Of a stretch of DNA of 64,000 bases, positions 45,629-54,522 are shown piece after piece; position 1 is the stretch's first letter; each line of letters starts with the position of its first letter. The notes under the pieces are model-generated. The model had not been told where the DNA came from, ran no database searches, and saw nothing but the letters and a program-made list of their open reading frames with translations. The DNA lies in contig JALWFY010000073.1 of assembly GCA_027013815.1 (NCBI GenBank), positions 62,001 to 126,000 of the forward strand, read 5' to 3'. This stretch comes from Desulfohalobiaceae bacterium (GTDB taxonomy: Bacteria > Desulfobacterota > Desulfovibrionia > Desulfovibrionales > Desulfothermaceae). The position numbers and the translations under genes were made by a program.

Positions 45629-45964
45629 ATGCAAAAAATACCAGTAGATAAAGCAAAATCAGACATGGTCCTGGCCAAACCAGTACTTAGGGAAAATGGA
45701 ACAGTATTAATCGCTGAAAATACAAAAATATCTAATAATATTATTTCCACTTTAAAGAAACAGGGAATAAAATTTATAGTGGTAAAGGGTTCTCCCCTAA
45801 ATCTTGGAGACGGGGCATATGGATTTTCTATAAAAAAAAGACTAGATAGACTTGATTATTTATTCAGGAACCATAAAACTAATCCTTGGATGCAAAAAGT
45901 GAAAAAATTCTTTGAGGTATATTTTAAATATAAAATACAACAATCCCAAAAAATTGAGGAATAA
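45629..45964 (+). CDS. Small protein resembling the N-terminal domain of HD-GYP proteins
   Basis: 111 residues. The sequence VDKAKSDMVLAKPVLRENGTVLI followed by NTKISNNIISTLKKQGIKFIVV is the same lead-in domain that sits before many HD-GYP/HDOD domains (PGMVLAxDVxxxNGxxLL type). Here it is free-standing and ends 6 bp before an HDOD gene. It may act as a partner or regulatory subunit. Basic C-terminal tail. Confidence 0.55.
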   Translation: MQKIPVDKAKSDMVLAKPVLRENGTVLIAENTKISNNIISTLKKQGIKFIVVKGSPLNLGDGAYGFSIKKRLDRLDYLFRNHKTNPWMQKVKKFFEVYFKYKIQQSQKIEE

Positions 45965-45970
45965 TCATTT

Positions 45971-46807
45971 ATGAAGGACCTGATAGATGAAAGAAGGGGA
46001 AAGATATTATCTGTTAAGGACCTCCCTACTCTTCCACCAGTTTTAGAAGAAATAACAAAAATGATAGAGGACGAACATTCTACACCAAAACAAATAGCAG
46101 AGATTATATCTAAAGATCAGGTACTCTCGGCCAAGGTCCTCAAGATGGTCAATTCCCCAATTTATGGATTCCCCAGGCGAATAAACACTATTCAACATGC
46201 GCTTGTTTTATTGGGTTTTAATGTAATAAGGGGGATCATAATATCTACATCAGTGTTTGATGTAATGACCCAGTCCATGGTAGGCCTGTGGGAACACAGC
46301 CTAGCCTGTGCCACTACCTCAAAAATAATCGCTGAACAGACAGGTCTAAAAGATCCAGAAGAATTCGCAGTAACTGGCCTCCTCCACGACATAGGAAAGG
46401 TGGTTGTGGCATTACAATTGCCCGAAGAAAAACAAGAAATAGATAAATTAGTAAAAAATGAGGACATCCTTTATTTTAATGCAGAAAAAAAGGTCCTTGG
46501 ATTTTCCCATGACCGGGTAAATGCCTGGTTAGCAGAACATTGGAACCTTCCCCTAAATATAAAAGAAGGACTCACATACCATCACAACCCAAGATTTGCA
46601 GAATTTCATCCAGAATTTGCCAATGTAGTACATATAGCTGATTTCATATGCAGGGTATTAGAACTAGGGAGTGGAGGAGATTCACAACTCCCTCTGCTTC
46701 AAAAAAAGGCTATCTTAGCTCTAGGAATTAATTTTAAAAAATTAGCAAACATAATGGATAAGGTATTAGAAGATATTATTGAAATTATAACATTCATACC
46801 AAAATAG
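45971..46807 (+). CDS. HDOD-domain signalling protein
   Basis: 278 residues, a single HDOD domain (about 10-215). Typical motifs: LPTLPPVLEEITKMIEDE, PKQIAEIISKDQVLSAKVLKMVNS, GFPRRINTIQHALVLLGFN, and a degenerate HD site in TGLLHDIGKVV, so an HD pair is actually present. HDOD proteins are usually non-catalytic signalling adaptors, but this one retains HDIGK like true HD hydrolases. It sits between its free N-terminal-like partner and a REC-GGDEF gene, suggesting a shared pathway. Confidence 0.82.
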   Translation: MKDLIDERRGKILSVKDLPTLPPVLEEITKMIEDEHSTPKQIAEIISKDQVLSAKVLKMVNSPIYGFPRRINTIQHALVLLGFNVIRGIIISTSVFDVMTQSMVGLWEHSLACATTSKIIAEQTGLKDPEEFAVTGLLHDIGKVVVALQLPEEKQEIDKLVKNEDILYFNAEKKVLGFSHDRVNAWLAEHWNLPLNIKEGLTYHHNPRFAEFHPEFANVVHIADFICRVLELGSGGDSQLPLLQKKAILALGINFKKLANIMDKVLEDIIEIITFIPK

Positions 46808-46817
46808 ATATTATATT

Positions 46818-47768
46818 ATGTACACAAAACAAGATTTTTTTCTAATAACCCCTGACCAATCTCTAGAATCTTTGTTTAAGGAATTACTAGAGGAGCGAGG
46901 CAACATTCACACCTTTAATAGAGGTAGATCTGCAATTGACAGGATACTCCAGACCCCACCTTCCCTGATAATATTGGACATATTGGTATCTGATATATCT
47001 TATCTTGAAATGATAAAACTCATTAAAGGAGAAAATGTCTACCTCCAGATACCACTTATCCTGTGTCTGGAAAAAGATATACCTCAAGAGTTAATGGACA
47101 TCCCTGCCATGGACTTAGATATTGACGACCTAATACTGAGGCCTATAAATAAAAAAGAGGCAATAATTAGGACCCAGATTACTATTTTAAAGGCATCTAA
47201 ATTCTTAGATGCTAATCCCCTAACAAAGTTGCCTGGGAATACCACTATAATTCAAAAGATTCAAACACTAATAGATGCAAAAAGGGACTTTGCCCTTGGA
47301 TACGTGGATTTGGATTTTTTTAAATCTTTTAATGACAAATATGGTTTTTCTAGGGGTGACGAGGTCCTGATGATGACTGCACGAATTATTGTAAATACAG
47401 TAAAGGACATATGTGGCACACAAGGATTTGTTGGGCATATTGGAGGCGATGATTTTGTTTTTACATCTCCCATAGAAAAGGCAGAAAGGATTTGCAAAGA
47501 GATTATAAAGAGTTTTGATGAAATCATACCATATTTTTATGATCCCCAAGACAAAAAACAGGGGTTTATAATTTCAAAAAATCGACAGGGAAAAACAGAA
47601 AGATTCCCATTAATGGCCATATCCATAGGTGTTGTGTTCAATATAGAAGGGAACTTAAAACATTATGGAGAGGCTTCTCAATTGGCAGTGAATTTAAAAA
47701 GATTGGCCAAATCCTCTCCAAAGAGCTCATACATATTAGACAGAAGGATACCCAAAAACTATGAATAA
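46818..47768 (+). CDS. Response regulator with GGDEF domain
   Basis: 316 residues. An N-terminal receiver-like domain (1-125) has the phospho-acceptor candidate Asp in SLIILDIL but no clear Asp pair at the start. The GGDEF domain (about 133-305) has NPLTKLPGN, YVDLDFFKSFNDKYGFSRGD and the signature HIGGDDFVF, i.e. GGDDF. Position four is Asp for Glu; metal binding could persist, so a reduced or normal cyclase is possible. It overlaps the recombinase gene by 8 bp. Confidence 0.8.
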   Translation: MYTKQDFFLITPDQSLESLFKELLEERGNIHTFNRGRSAIDRILQTPPSLIILDILVSDISYLEMIKLIKGENVYLQIPLILCLEKDIPQELMDIPAMDLDIDDLILRPINKKEAIIRTQITILKASKFLDANPLTKLPGNTTIIQKIQTLIDAKRDFALGYVDLDFFKSFNDKYGFSRGDEVLMMTARIIVNTVKDICGTQGFVGHIGGDDFVFTSPIEKAERICKEIIKSFDEIIPYFYDPQDKKQGFIISKNRQGKTERFPLMAISIGVVFNIEGNLKHYGEASQLAVNLKRLAKSSPKSSYILDRRIPKNYE

Positions 47769-48669
47769 GCTCCTAGAGAGTTATATGGCATACCTAAAAG
47801 GGCAAAAGGCCATGTCTGAACATACCTGCAAATCATACTATACGGACCTAATTTCCTTTGAAGATTTTATTAGCTCTAAGTATGGAGTCAGTCTAAAACA
47901 CCCAGAGGATATACTCCCAGATCACATTAAAGGTTTTTTAAAAAATCTACATATGCACGGTTTAAAAAAGACTAGCATATCCAGAAAACTCTCATCCCTT
48001 AGGAGTTTTTTTAGATTTTTAGAAAAAAAGCATAAAATCAAAAAGAACCCAATAATGGGAGTCCCAAACCCAAAAATTGGTAGACATAATCCAAGGGTCT
48101 TAAGCGTAGATCAAATAATAAAGTTCCTCTCTCAAAAAACAGACAACTCTCCCAAAGAATTGAGAGACAAGGCCATATTAGAACTTTTATACGGATCAGG
48201 GCTCAGGATAGGCGAGGCCCTGTCCTTAGACATAGATCATATAGACCTAAGTCAAAATACTATTAAAGTCATGGGTAAAGGGAACAAGGAAAGGATTGTA
48301 CCCCTCACAGAAAAATCTAAACAGGCCATTATCAAATACTTAGAACAAAGAGGAGCATTTAACCCTGCACCAAGGGAAAAGGCCTTATTTCTTGGCATCA
48401 GAGGTAAGAGGCTTAACAGGAGACAGGCCATCAGGATAATAGAACACACATTAAAACAAGCTGGCATTCATTTTCATATCTCCCCCCATACTTTAAGACA
48501 TAGTTTTGCTACTCATATGCTTGAAGGAGGGGCAGACCTTAGGACAGTACAAAAATTGTTAGGACATTCTAGGCTATCAACTACTCAACGCTATACTCAT
48601 ATTACCCTGGGGAAGATAACACAAATTTATGACATGGCCCATCCAAGGGCCAACACAAAAAAGAAATAA
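47761..48669 (+). CDS. XerC/XerD-family tyrosine recombinase
   Basis: 302 residues. SAM-like N-terminal core-binding domain (1-95, HTCKSYYTDLISF, SRKLSSLRSFFRFL) and catalytic domain with Arg in GSGLRIGEAL, HxxR in SPHTLRHSFATHML, His in LLGHSRLSTTQRYTH and the Tyr within RYTH. All catalytic residues are intact. Length and features fit chromosomal XerC/D dimer resolution; no adjacent att or dif site is evident. XerC versus XerD cannot be told. Confidence 0.9.
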   Translation: MNKLLESYMAYLKGQKAMSEHTCKSYYTDLISFEDFISSKYGVSLKHPEDILPDHIKGFLKNLHMHGLKKTSISRKLSSLRSFFRFLEKKHKIKKNPIMGVPNPKIGRHNPRVLSVDQIIKFLSQKTDNSPKELRDKAILELLYGSGLRIGEALSLDIDHIDLSQNTIKVMGKGNKERIVPLTEKSKQAIIKYLEQRGAFNPAPREKALFLGIRGKRLNRRQAIRIIEHTLKQAGIHFHISPHTLRHSFATHMLEGGADLRTVQKLLGHSRLSTTQRYTHITLGKITQIYDMAHPRANTKKK

Positions 48670-48763
48670 CTACAAAATAACAATATACAGGGATAGGGGC
48701 TAAACAAAAAACTTTCTTTATTAAGAAACAAATTAACAAAAAATGGAGATTAATTAAAAATAA

Positions 48764-50509
48764 ATGAAACTTTCATGGGAAAATGCTTTTTCTCTAGTGA
48801 ATGGCTATAGGTGGGAAGACACTAATACCTTAAAAAAACCCACCTATTTTGATACACTGGAAAGTCTCCATAGATATTTAGATATTATTCACATCAAATT
48901 TTGTCTATTAAAACCTTTTTTTAAAGATCCTCAACACTATCCTTTGGTAAATTCTCAAGACCTACTTCCATCGTTTGAGCCATCTCTAGAAGAATATAGG
49001 GGCCTTCCTGGATTTAGCCTAGTGGTATTTAATAGACCCATTAGTTATTTTAATGAATGTTTTCAATTTGATCTCCTACATTGTATTGAAGATGCCATAA
49101 CTGAGATAAATGGTCCTGCTACTCCCTTTGAACCTGCTATTGTACAACATAATCTCTCTTTGTTCCTCAGCCGGCTTCCAAGAAAATTACATGAAAAATT
49201 AAAAAAAGACACTGTGAGCAAGTTTATAACTAATATACTAACCTATCCCAAGCTCATCCCCTATATCTTAGAAATGGACAGGGCACATGTTATTGCAAAA
49301 AACACACAGGGAAAATTTTATTTTTCAGGTATATACGCATCTTTTCCCTCAGACCTTGATACAGAACTAAAAAAATTCGGCATAAGGATTGGAAAATTTC
49401 ACCCTGGGGACAACAGACTCTATGAATTAAACAGGATATTTGTCTATCAATTTCTAATGGAATTATACGGATTTCCAATTGCCTCAGAAAGACGTACTTC
49501 ATCAGCAATATTTGCAAGAAAACTCTTTAACATGGGAGAAGACTTCTTGATCAGGGTATTGGGGCAATCTGATAGGACCATCACTACCTTATATAGAATA
49601 CCCAACTCTAGATACTATCCACGGGTAGATAAGATTGCCTTAGTCACACTTACAAAAAATCAAAGGGATATGATTATCCAACTGAAAAAACAAGGGCTTC
49701 TTGTATCTGAAGAACCACCATGTGTGATACTTAAGGTCTATTACAAACAACACAAATACGACCCCAATAATATAAGGACAGACAGGGCGTTGTCTGTGTT
49801 AAAACAAGAAATAATTCATCCAATTACTGGTGAACCATCAGGGGATTTTAATCTAATTAAGGATATTAATTTAATGACTTATGTATTAAACGATATTGTA
49901 AAAGGGGAATACACAGGAAAAGTAAAGTACAAGAGAAACGAAATCGTAGAAAATACTCGTACTCACAAAAATCGATTAAAATTTCTATACGCATGGTTAC
50001 ATAAACACCAGCGCAGGATCATAGGATATTCTGACGAATTTTATCACAACATTAGCAAGGTATTAGACAATTATTTGCTAAATCCCAAACATTATCAAAT
50101 CTTTAAAAAAAATATAGATGTGTTTCAAGAAGTCTGGAAAGAATATAGTTATATTCAACAGGCCAGAAAGGTAAGGGTTTTAGAAGAACTATACCAAAGG
50201 ACTTACAAAGGGAAAAAAATCGGATATTTAGAAGCTCTATTGAAAATAAAAGAAATATCCCAAGAATTCAAGTTTGACGCGGCAAACTATTTTGAAAATC
50301 TCATGGAACATGTAATTCACATATTAAACAATATAGTAAACGATAACTACCTTATTAAAAATTATATTAACAAGGACGAAGACTCTTTAACACCTTATGG
50401 AAGACAAATAAAAAAGGTCTATGGACAACTAGTTACCATACTAGACGACCTAAAAAAGATACTTCAGTCAAAGAAGCTCTCTACAGAGAAAAGTCCCATA
50501 TATGGATAA
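48764..50509 (+). CDS. Large hypothetical protein
   Basis: 581 residues, no signal or membrane helix, mixed helices, aromatic-rich (many Tyr, His, Phe). There is no recognisable catalytic motif or known domain. It lies on its own, 94 bp after the recombinase, and ends before a convergent MltD-like gene. The long, well-formed frame and normal codon usage argue for a real gene. Its central part (about 240-345, SERRTSSAIFARKLF, ALVTLTKNQRDMIIQLKKQG) looks like a folded core with a coiled region after 380. Function unknown. Confidence 0.65.
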   Translation: MKLSWENAFSLVNGYRWEDTNTLKKPTYFDTLESLHRYLDIIHIKFCLLKPFFKDPQHYPLVNSQDLLPSFEPSLEEYRGLPGFSLVVFNRPISYFNECFQFDLLHCIEDAITEINGPATPFEPAIVQHNLSLFLSRLPRKLHEKLKKDTVSKFITNILTYPKLIPYILEMDRAHVIAKNTQGKFYFSGIYASFPSDLDTELKKFGIRIGKFHPGDNRLYELNRIFVYQFLMELYGFPIASERRTSSAIFARKLFNMGEDFLIRVLGQSDRTITTLYRIPNSRYYPRVDKIALVTLTKNQRDMIIQLKKQGLLVSEEPPCVILKVYYKQHKYDPNNIRTDRALSVLKQEIIHPITGEPSGDFNLIKDINLMTYVLNDIVKGEYTGKVKYKRNEIVENTRTHKNRLKFLYAWLHKHQRRIIGYSDEFYHNISKVLDNYLLNPKHYQIFKKNIDVFQEVWKEYSYIQQARKVRVLEELYQRTYKGKKIGYLEALLKIKEISQEFKFDAANYFENLMEHVIHILNNIVNDNYLIKNYINKDEDSLTPYGRQIKKVYGQLVTILDDLKKILQSKKLSTEKSPIYG

Positions 50510-50647
50510 AATTTACCAACCTAAAATCCCAAAAACTGCATATTGATAAAAAAGGAACAGAAGGCTAAAAGTTAAGAGCTAAAAATTTTCCCTTTTGTCA
50601 TTCGCCCTTTGTCCTTAACCTTATATATACAATGAGTCAAAATTACT

Positions 50648-50674
50648 AAAAAAACGTAAATTTTTCACGTTTTT
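50648..50674. terminator. Bidirectional terminator
   Basis: AAAAACGT (50650-50657) pairs with ACGTTTTT (50667-50674), with A-run before and T-run after. It lies between the convergent hypothetical gene and the mltD-like gene and serves both. Confidence 0.6.
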
Positions 50675-50689
50675 CATAGGAAAAACATA

Positions 50690-52393
50690 TCAATTGGCCA
50701 CCAACTCAACCAAGATCTTTAATTTATCCCCTGGATATATCCTTGCATCTTTTTTTAGATTATTCCAGGTGAGGAGTTGTGTAGTACTAACCCCAAACTT
50801 CCTGGCAATATTCCACAGGTTATCGCCTCTTCTAACACTATACAATATCTGCTTCATAACCTTTTTCGCAGTCTTCAATGAGCTAGAATCAGTTTTAGGG
50901 ATATAGAGTTCCATCCCAGGTCTAAGCAAAGTCTTTCTATACAAATTATTGGCTACCCTCAAAGTAGATATGGGGACATTGAACTTCCTGGAGATCTTCC
51001 ACAAGGAATCTCCTTTTTTTACTATGTAATTACCATGTCTAGCACTTAATCTTTTTTTAGACCTTCTATGAATATAAGATCTTTTAGCCACATATACCCT
51101 TCTGGTACTCCTAGGTATTAAAAGGGATCGACCTGGTCTGAGTAAATTTGAATAGGTCCTATTAATCTTTTTCAAGATATAGATAGGTACCCTAAACTTT
51201 CGAGACAACCGCCACCAGGAATCACCTACTTTGATCCTATATCTAACTAATCCCCCATAAGGATGGAGCTTCTTTGATAGGATCAGTTCTTTGGCCTTTG
51301 CCACCAACCTCTTGGGGACATATACCTGGGACATAACATCAGGCGGGGTTACATATCTCTTAAAGTGGGGATTTAGCTTTCTAAAAGCCCTCCATCTCAT
51401 GCCCAATTTTTTTGCAAAAGTATAGAGATCTGTGCTCTGTTTTACAAACACCCTACCTGGGATCAATGATTTATCTACCCTAATTGGATGAAAACCCAAG
51501 GAATCTAAGTTCTTGATTATCTTTAAAATGGCCATAAACTTTGGTACATACATGCGCGTCTCTCTACGCAAATACCTTGGTTTGGCTATATGAAAAAAAT
51601 CATTTTTCTTGCTCCTACGCAAGGCCTTCTGGACCTTACCTTCTCCTGCATTATATGCTGCTAGCACCAAGTACCAATCCCCAAACATCTTATATAGGTC
51701 TGTTAAATAATTGGCAGCTGCAATGGTGGACCTATATGGATCAAGCCTCTCATCCACCCACCAATTCACGGTAAGTCCGTACTTTCTGGCAGTGGCAGGC
51801 ATAAATTGCCATAACCCAACTGCCCCTGCCCTGGAATAGGCCCTGGGATTAAATCCGCTCTCTGAAAAAGGCAAAAAGATTAAATCATCTGGTATATGAT
51901 GTTCTCTAAAGACCTTTTGTATATATGGGATGTATGGCTCTGCCCTTTTAAGCCATCTTTGAAAGGTCCTTCTATTAATCTTTGCATAATAGTCAAAATA
52001 TTGTCTTGTATATTTGGTATTTTTAAGAGTTAATTCAAAATGAAAAGGTTCTTTGTTTTTTCTAACTCTTTTCCCCCCTGTCTTTTGAGGGGTATTCTGA
52101 ACTATTGTTTTATTTCTTTGAGCCTTCTCTAATCGTTCTATTTCCTGAGGAGAAATTATTACTTCTTTTTCTAATGGCTGGACACCTTCACTGGCGTCAA
52201 TTATATTTCTATTTGTCTCCCTATAAATCCTGTTTGAACCTAGTTGCCTTTTTGTAGAATTTTGTGTAGGGATATTTTTTATGAGATTTGTTTTATCTTG
52301 CTCAGATAGTTTGACTTTTAAACCTGAAATCACACTACTACAAGAACACAAAAACATCAGCATTGATATTAGTAAAAATCTATTTCTAACCAT
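50690..52393 (-). CDS. mltD: MltD-like membrane-bound lytic transglycosylase
   Basis: 567 residues from the ATG at 52393 (GAGG about 9 nt upstream). Lipoprotein signal (LFLCSC). SLT catalytic domain (about 150-270): FLPFSESGFNPRAYS with the catalytic Glu, GAVGLWQFMPATARKYGL and VLAAYNAGEG. Then four LysM-like domains to the C-terminus: VKQSTDLYTFAKKLGM, YRIKVGDSWWRLSRKFRV, YIVKKGDSLWKISRKFNV, YSVRRGDNLWNIARKFGV. LysM binds glycan strands. It cleaves peptidoglycan at the inner face of the outer membrane. The extra LysM domains exceed E. coli MltD. Confidence 0.88.
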   Translation of the reverse strand: MVRNRFLLISMLMFLCSCSSVISGLKVKLSEQDKTNLIKNIPTQNSTKRQLGSNRIYRETNRNIIDASEGVQPLEKEVIISPQEIERLEKAQRNKTIVQNTPQKTGGKRVRKNKEPFHFELTLKNTKYTRQYFDYYAKINRRTFQRWLKRAEPYIPYIQKVFREHHIPDDLIFLPFSESGFNPRAYSRAGAVGLWQFMPATARKYGLTVNWWVDERLDPYRSTIAAANYLTDLYKMFGDWYLVLAAYNAGEGKVQKALRRSKKNDFFHIAKPRYLRRETRMYVPKFMAILKIIKNLDSLGFHPIRVDKSLIPGRVFVKQSTDLYTFAKKLGMRWRAFRKLNPHFKRYVTPPDVMSQVYVPKRLVAKAKELILSKKLHPYGGLVRYRIKVGDSWWRLSRKFRVPIYILKKINRTYSNLLRPGRSLLIPRSTRRVYVAKRSYIHRRSKKRLSARHGNYIVKKGDSLWKISRKFNVPISTLRVANNLYRKTLLRPGMELYIPKTDSSSLKTAKKVMKQILYSVRRGDNLWNIARKFGVSTTQLLTWNNLKKDARIYPGDKLKILVELVAN

Positions 52394-52428
52394 TATCAAA
52401 TTCCTCTCTTTAACAATTTTTTTTGCCT

Positions 52429-53184
52429 ATGGATAATTCAATACTTACAGGTAAACAGGTAATCATAGAGCTTTTATCAAAAGCCCCAAGTAAGATAGAA
52501 AAAATATGGATACAAAAACATAGACATAAAGACGTTAAAAAAATATTAGAGCTTTGTCAAAATAATAAAGTCAAATATCAATTTGTACCGAGAGAGAAAT
52601 TAGATAGTATAACCAGAGGAAGACATCAAGGTTTTGTTGCCAAGGTCTTCTCCCCTGGATTTCTTGAAACCTCTGAGATCTTATCTTTACTAGGTAAAGC
52701 ACGGCTACCAATTATACTTGCCCTTGATCAAATACAAGATCAAGGCAATATTGGGGTAATTGCAAGGACCCTCTATTCCCTAGGTGGAGTAGGACTTGTA
52801 ATCCCCAAATATCGCTCAGCACAACTAGGGGACAGGGCATTTAAGTCCTCATCAGGGGCCCTAGCCCATCTTCCTATTGCCAGGACCGTTAACTTAAAAC
52901 ACTTTCTCCAGTTGTCTCAAGACAAAGATTTACACTTCTACTATGCAGGTACAGACCAAAACTGCGCAGACTTATATAAAGCTGATATATATTTCCCTTT
53001 AATATTGGTCTTGGGAAATGAAGAAAAAGGTGTAAGGCCGTCTATAAAAAAAATGTGTCATCAAGGTCTAACTATCCCAATGCATGGAGGATTTGATTCC
53101 TTAAATGTAGCACAAGCAGGGGCAATTTTCATGGGTGAATTTTTAAGGAGGTGGCTCAATACCATACAATCTAAAAACAGTTGA
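52429..53184 (+). CDS. rlmB: TrmH-family 23S rRNA 2'-O-methyltransferase (RlmB)
   Basis: 251 residues from the ATG at 52429. N-terminal substrate-binding domain (about 1-75, ITGKQVIIELL-like) and SPOUT knot domain (95-250): LALDQIQDQGNIGVIARTL, LVLGNEEKGVRP and SLNVAQAGAIFMGEF. The knot motifs are intact. It is expected to methylate G2251 of 23S rRNA; a tRNA Gm18 target is a less likely alternative. Convergent with fliQ, leaving only 9 bp between. Confidence 0.82.
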   Translation: MDNSILTGKQVIIELLSKAPSKIEKIWIQKHRHKDVKKILELCQNNKVKYQFVPREKLDSITRGRHQGFVAKVFSPGFLETSEILSLLGKARLPIILALDQIQDQGNIGVIARTLYSLGGVGLVIPKYRSAQLGDRAFKSSSGALAHLPIARTVNLKHFLQLSQDKDLHFYYAGTDQNCADLYKADIYFPLILVLGNEEKGVRPSIKKMCHQGLTIPMHGGFDSLNVAQAGAIFMGEFLRRWLNTIQSKNS

Positions 53185-53193
53185 TTATTAGCT

Positions 53194-53463
53194 CTATCCT
53201 ATTATATGAGGAATGCTTTCAAAAAGATGTCTTGTAAATTCTAGCATCTTATCCATTAACCATGGAAAAGAAAATAGTAAGGCCAGAAAGATCGCCAGGA
53301 TCTTGGGGATAAAAGACAAAGTCATCTCCTGTATCTGAGTAGCAGCTTGAATAATACTTACTATTACACCAACTATCAGGCCTACCCCAAGCATGGGAAG
53401 AGACAAAAGCAAGGTAAGCTCAATTGCATTTTTGGCAAAACCTACCACAAAATCAGGGGTCAT
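53194..53463 (-). CDS. fliQ: Flagellar export protein FliQ
   Basis: 89 residues, two hydrophobic helices, starting MTPDFVVGFAKNAIELTLLL, with the conserved QIQEMTLSFIPKI. A component of the type III export gate. Last gene of this flagellar operon; fliR and flhA/flhB are not downstream, because the convergent rlmB gene follows at 53184. Confidence 0.95.
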   Translation of the reverse strand: MTPDFVVGFAKNAIELTLLLSLPMLGVGLIVGVIVSIIQAATQIQEMTLSFIPKILAIFLALLFSFPWLMDKMLEFTRHLFESIPHIIG

Positions 53464-53477
53464 TTCTTTGCTCCTTT

Positions 53478-54257
53478 TTATCTAAAACTGGACACCAAAC
53501 TCCCAACTAGTAGATCCCACCCATTTACTAATACAAACAAAAGTATCTTAAATGGGAGAGAGATCATCACAGGAGGAAGCATCATCATACCCATGGACAA
53601 AAGAATACTTGATACTACCATATCTATAATTAGAAATGGAATATATATAAGAAATCCTATCTCAAATGCAGTCTTTAATTCACTTATAATAAATGCTGGT
53701 ATCAAAATAAAGGTTGGGACATCTTTCTTAGTTCTTGGACGCTTTAATTTTGCCACTGCAAAAAATAAAGACAGATCTTTTTCCCTTGTATTTCTGAACA
53801 AAAAGGCCCGTATGGGTTTTTCTGCTTGTTTTAAGGCCTGTTTAAAACTTATCTCTTCATTTAAATAAGGTTGAAGGGCATTTTTGTTTATACTCCTTCC
53901 AACAGGATACATTATTACAAAGGTCATAAATATGGCCAGGCTGATTAATACCTGATTTGGAGGCATTTGCTGAATACCCATCGCTTGTCTTAAAAATGAA
54001 AACACTATTATTATTCTAGTAAACGAGGTAATCGTCAAAATTATGGCTGGGGCAATGGAGAGTATCGTCAAAAGGAACAAGATCTCTAAAAGCACTGAGA
54101 CCCTTCCTGGATCATTTGCATTCCCAGATAACTGAAGTTTTAAGATAGGAGGACTTAATTCTGCACAATATGAAGTAGTGACATAAAGACAACTAAGTAT
54201 TAGAAGGATTATTAGAACTGATCTTTTTTTTAAAAATAGTCTCAAAATCCTGGCCAT
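53478..54257 (-). CDS. fliP: Flagellar export protein FliP
   Basis: 259 residues with a signal-like N-terminus (1-30) and hydrophobic helices. FliP features: FTRIIIVFSFLRQAMGIQQMPPNQVLI, FLIYIPFLIIDMVV and MMMLPPVMISLPFKILLFV. Forms the core of the export gate with FliQ and FliR. The ATG at 54257 lies 65 bp inside fliO; no better later start is visible, so the overlap appears real. Confidence 0.95.
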   Translation of the reverse strand: MARILRLFLKKRSVLIILLILSCLYVTTSYCAELSPPILKLQLSGNANDPGRVSVLLEILFLLTILSIAPAIILTITSFTRIIIVFSFLRQAMGIQQMPPNQVLISLAIFMTFVIMYPVGRSINKNALQPYLNEEISFKQALKQAEKPIRAFLFRNTREKDLSLFFAVAKLKRPRTKKDVPTFILIPAFIISELKTAFEIGFLIYIPFLIIDMVVSSILLSMGMMMLPPVMISLPFKILLFVLVNGWDLLVGSLVSSFR

Positions 54258-54522
54258 CTTCTAATGTTACCTCTTTTAATAGACTAATATTTGACTCGCT
54301 AAAGCCTATTAATAAAAGATTATTCAAAAATTGGACCAGGACTAGAGACTTTTTTGGGCCAAGACTCAAGGTCATAAGTACCTTTAATTTATCCTTCCCC
54401 ATAGGTCCTAAGACCCGTGGTGAAAACCTCTTTAATACAAGCAACACCCCAATTAAGATTGCTATGAGCAAAAATAGTATCCCAAATACCTTTAAATATA
54501 TAACCAAACTTTCACTACCCAA
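54193..54522 (-). CDS. fliO: Flagellar biosynthesis protein FliO
   Basis: 109 residues, single N-terminal transmembrane helix (about 8-28), then a short cytoplasmic domain with LMTLSLGPKKSLVLVQFLNNLLLIGF, the normal FliO pattern (quoted in part). It helps FliP assembly. It overlaps fliN by 8 bp and fliP by 65 bp. Confidence 0.85.
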   Translation of the reverse strand: MGSESLVIYLKVFGILFLLIAILIGVLLVLKRFSPRVLGPMGKDKLKVLMTLSLGPKKSLVLVQFLNNLLLIGFSESNISLLKEVTLEDGQDFETIFKKKISSNNPSNT

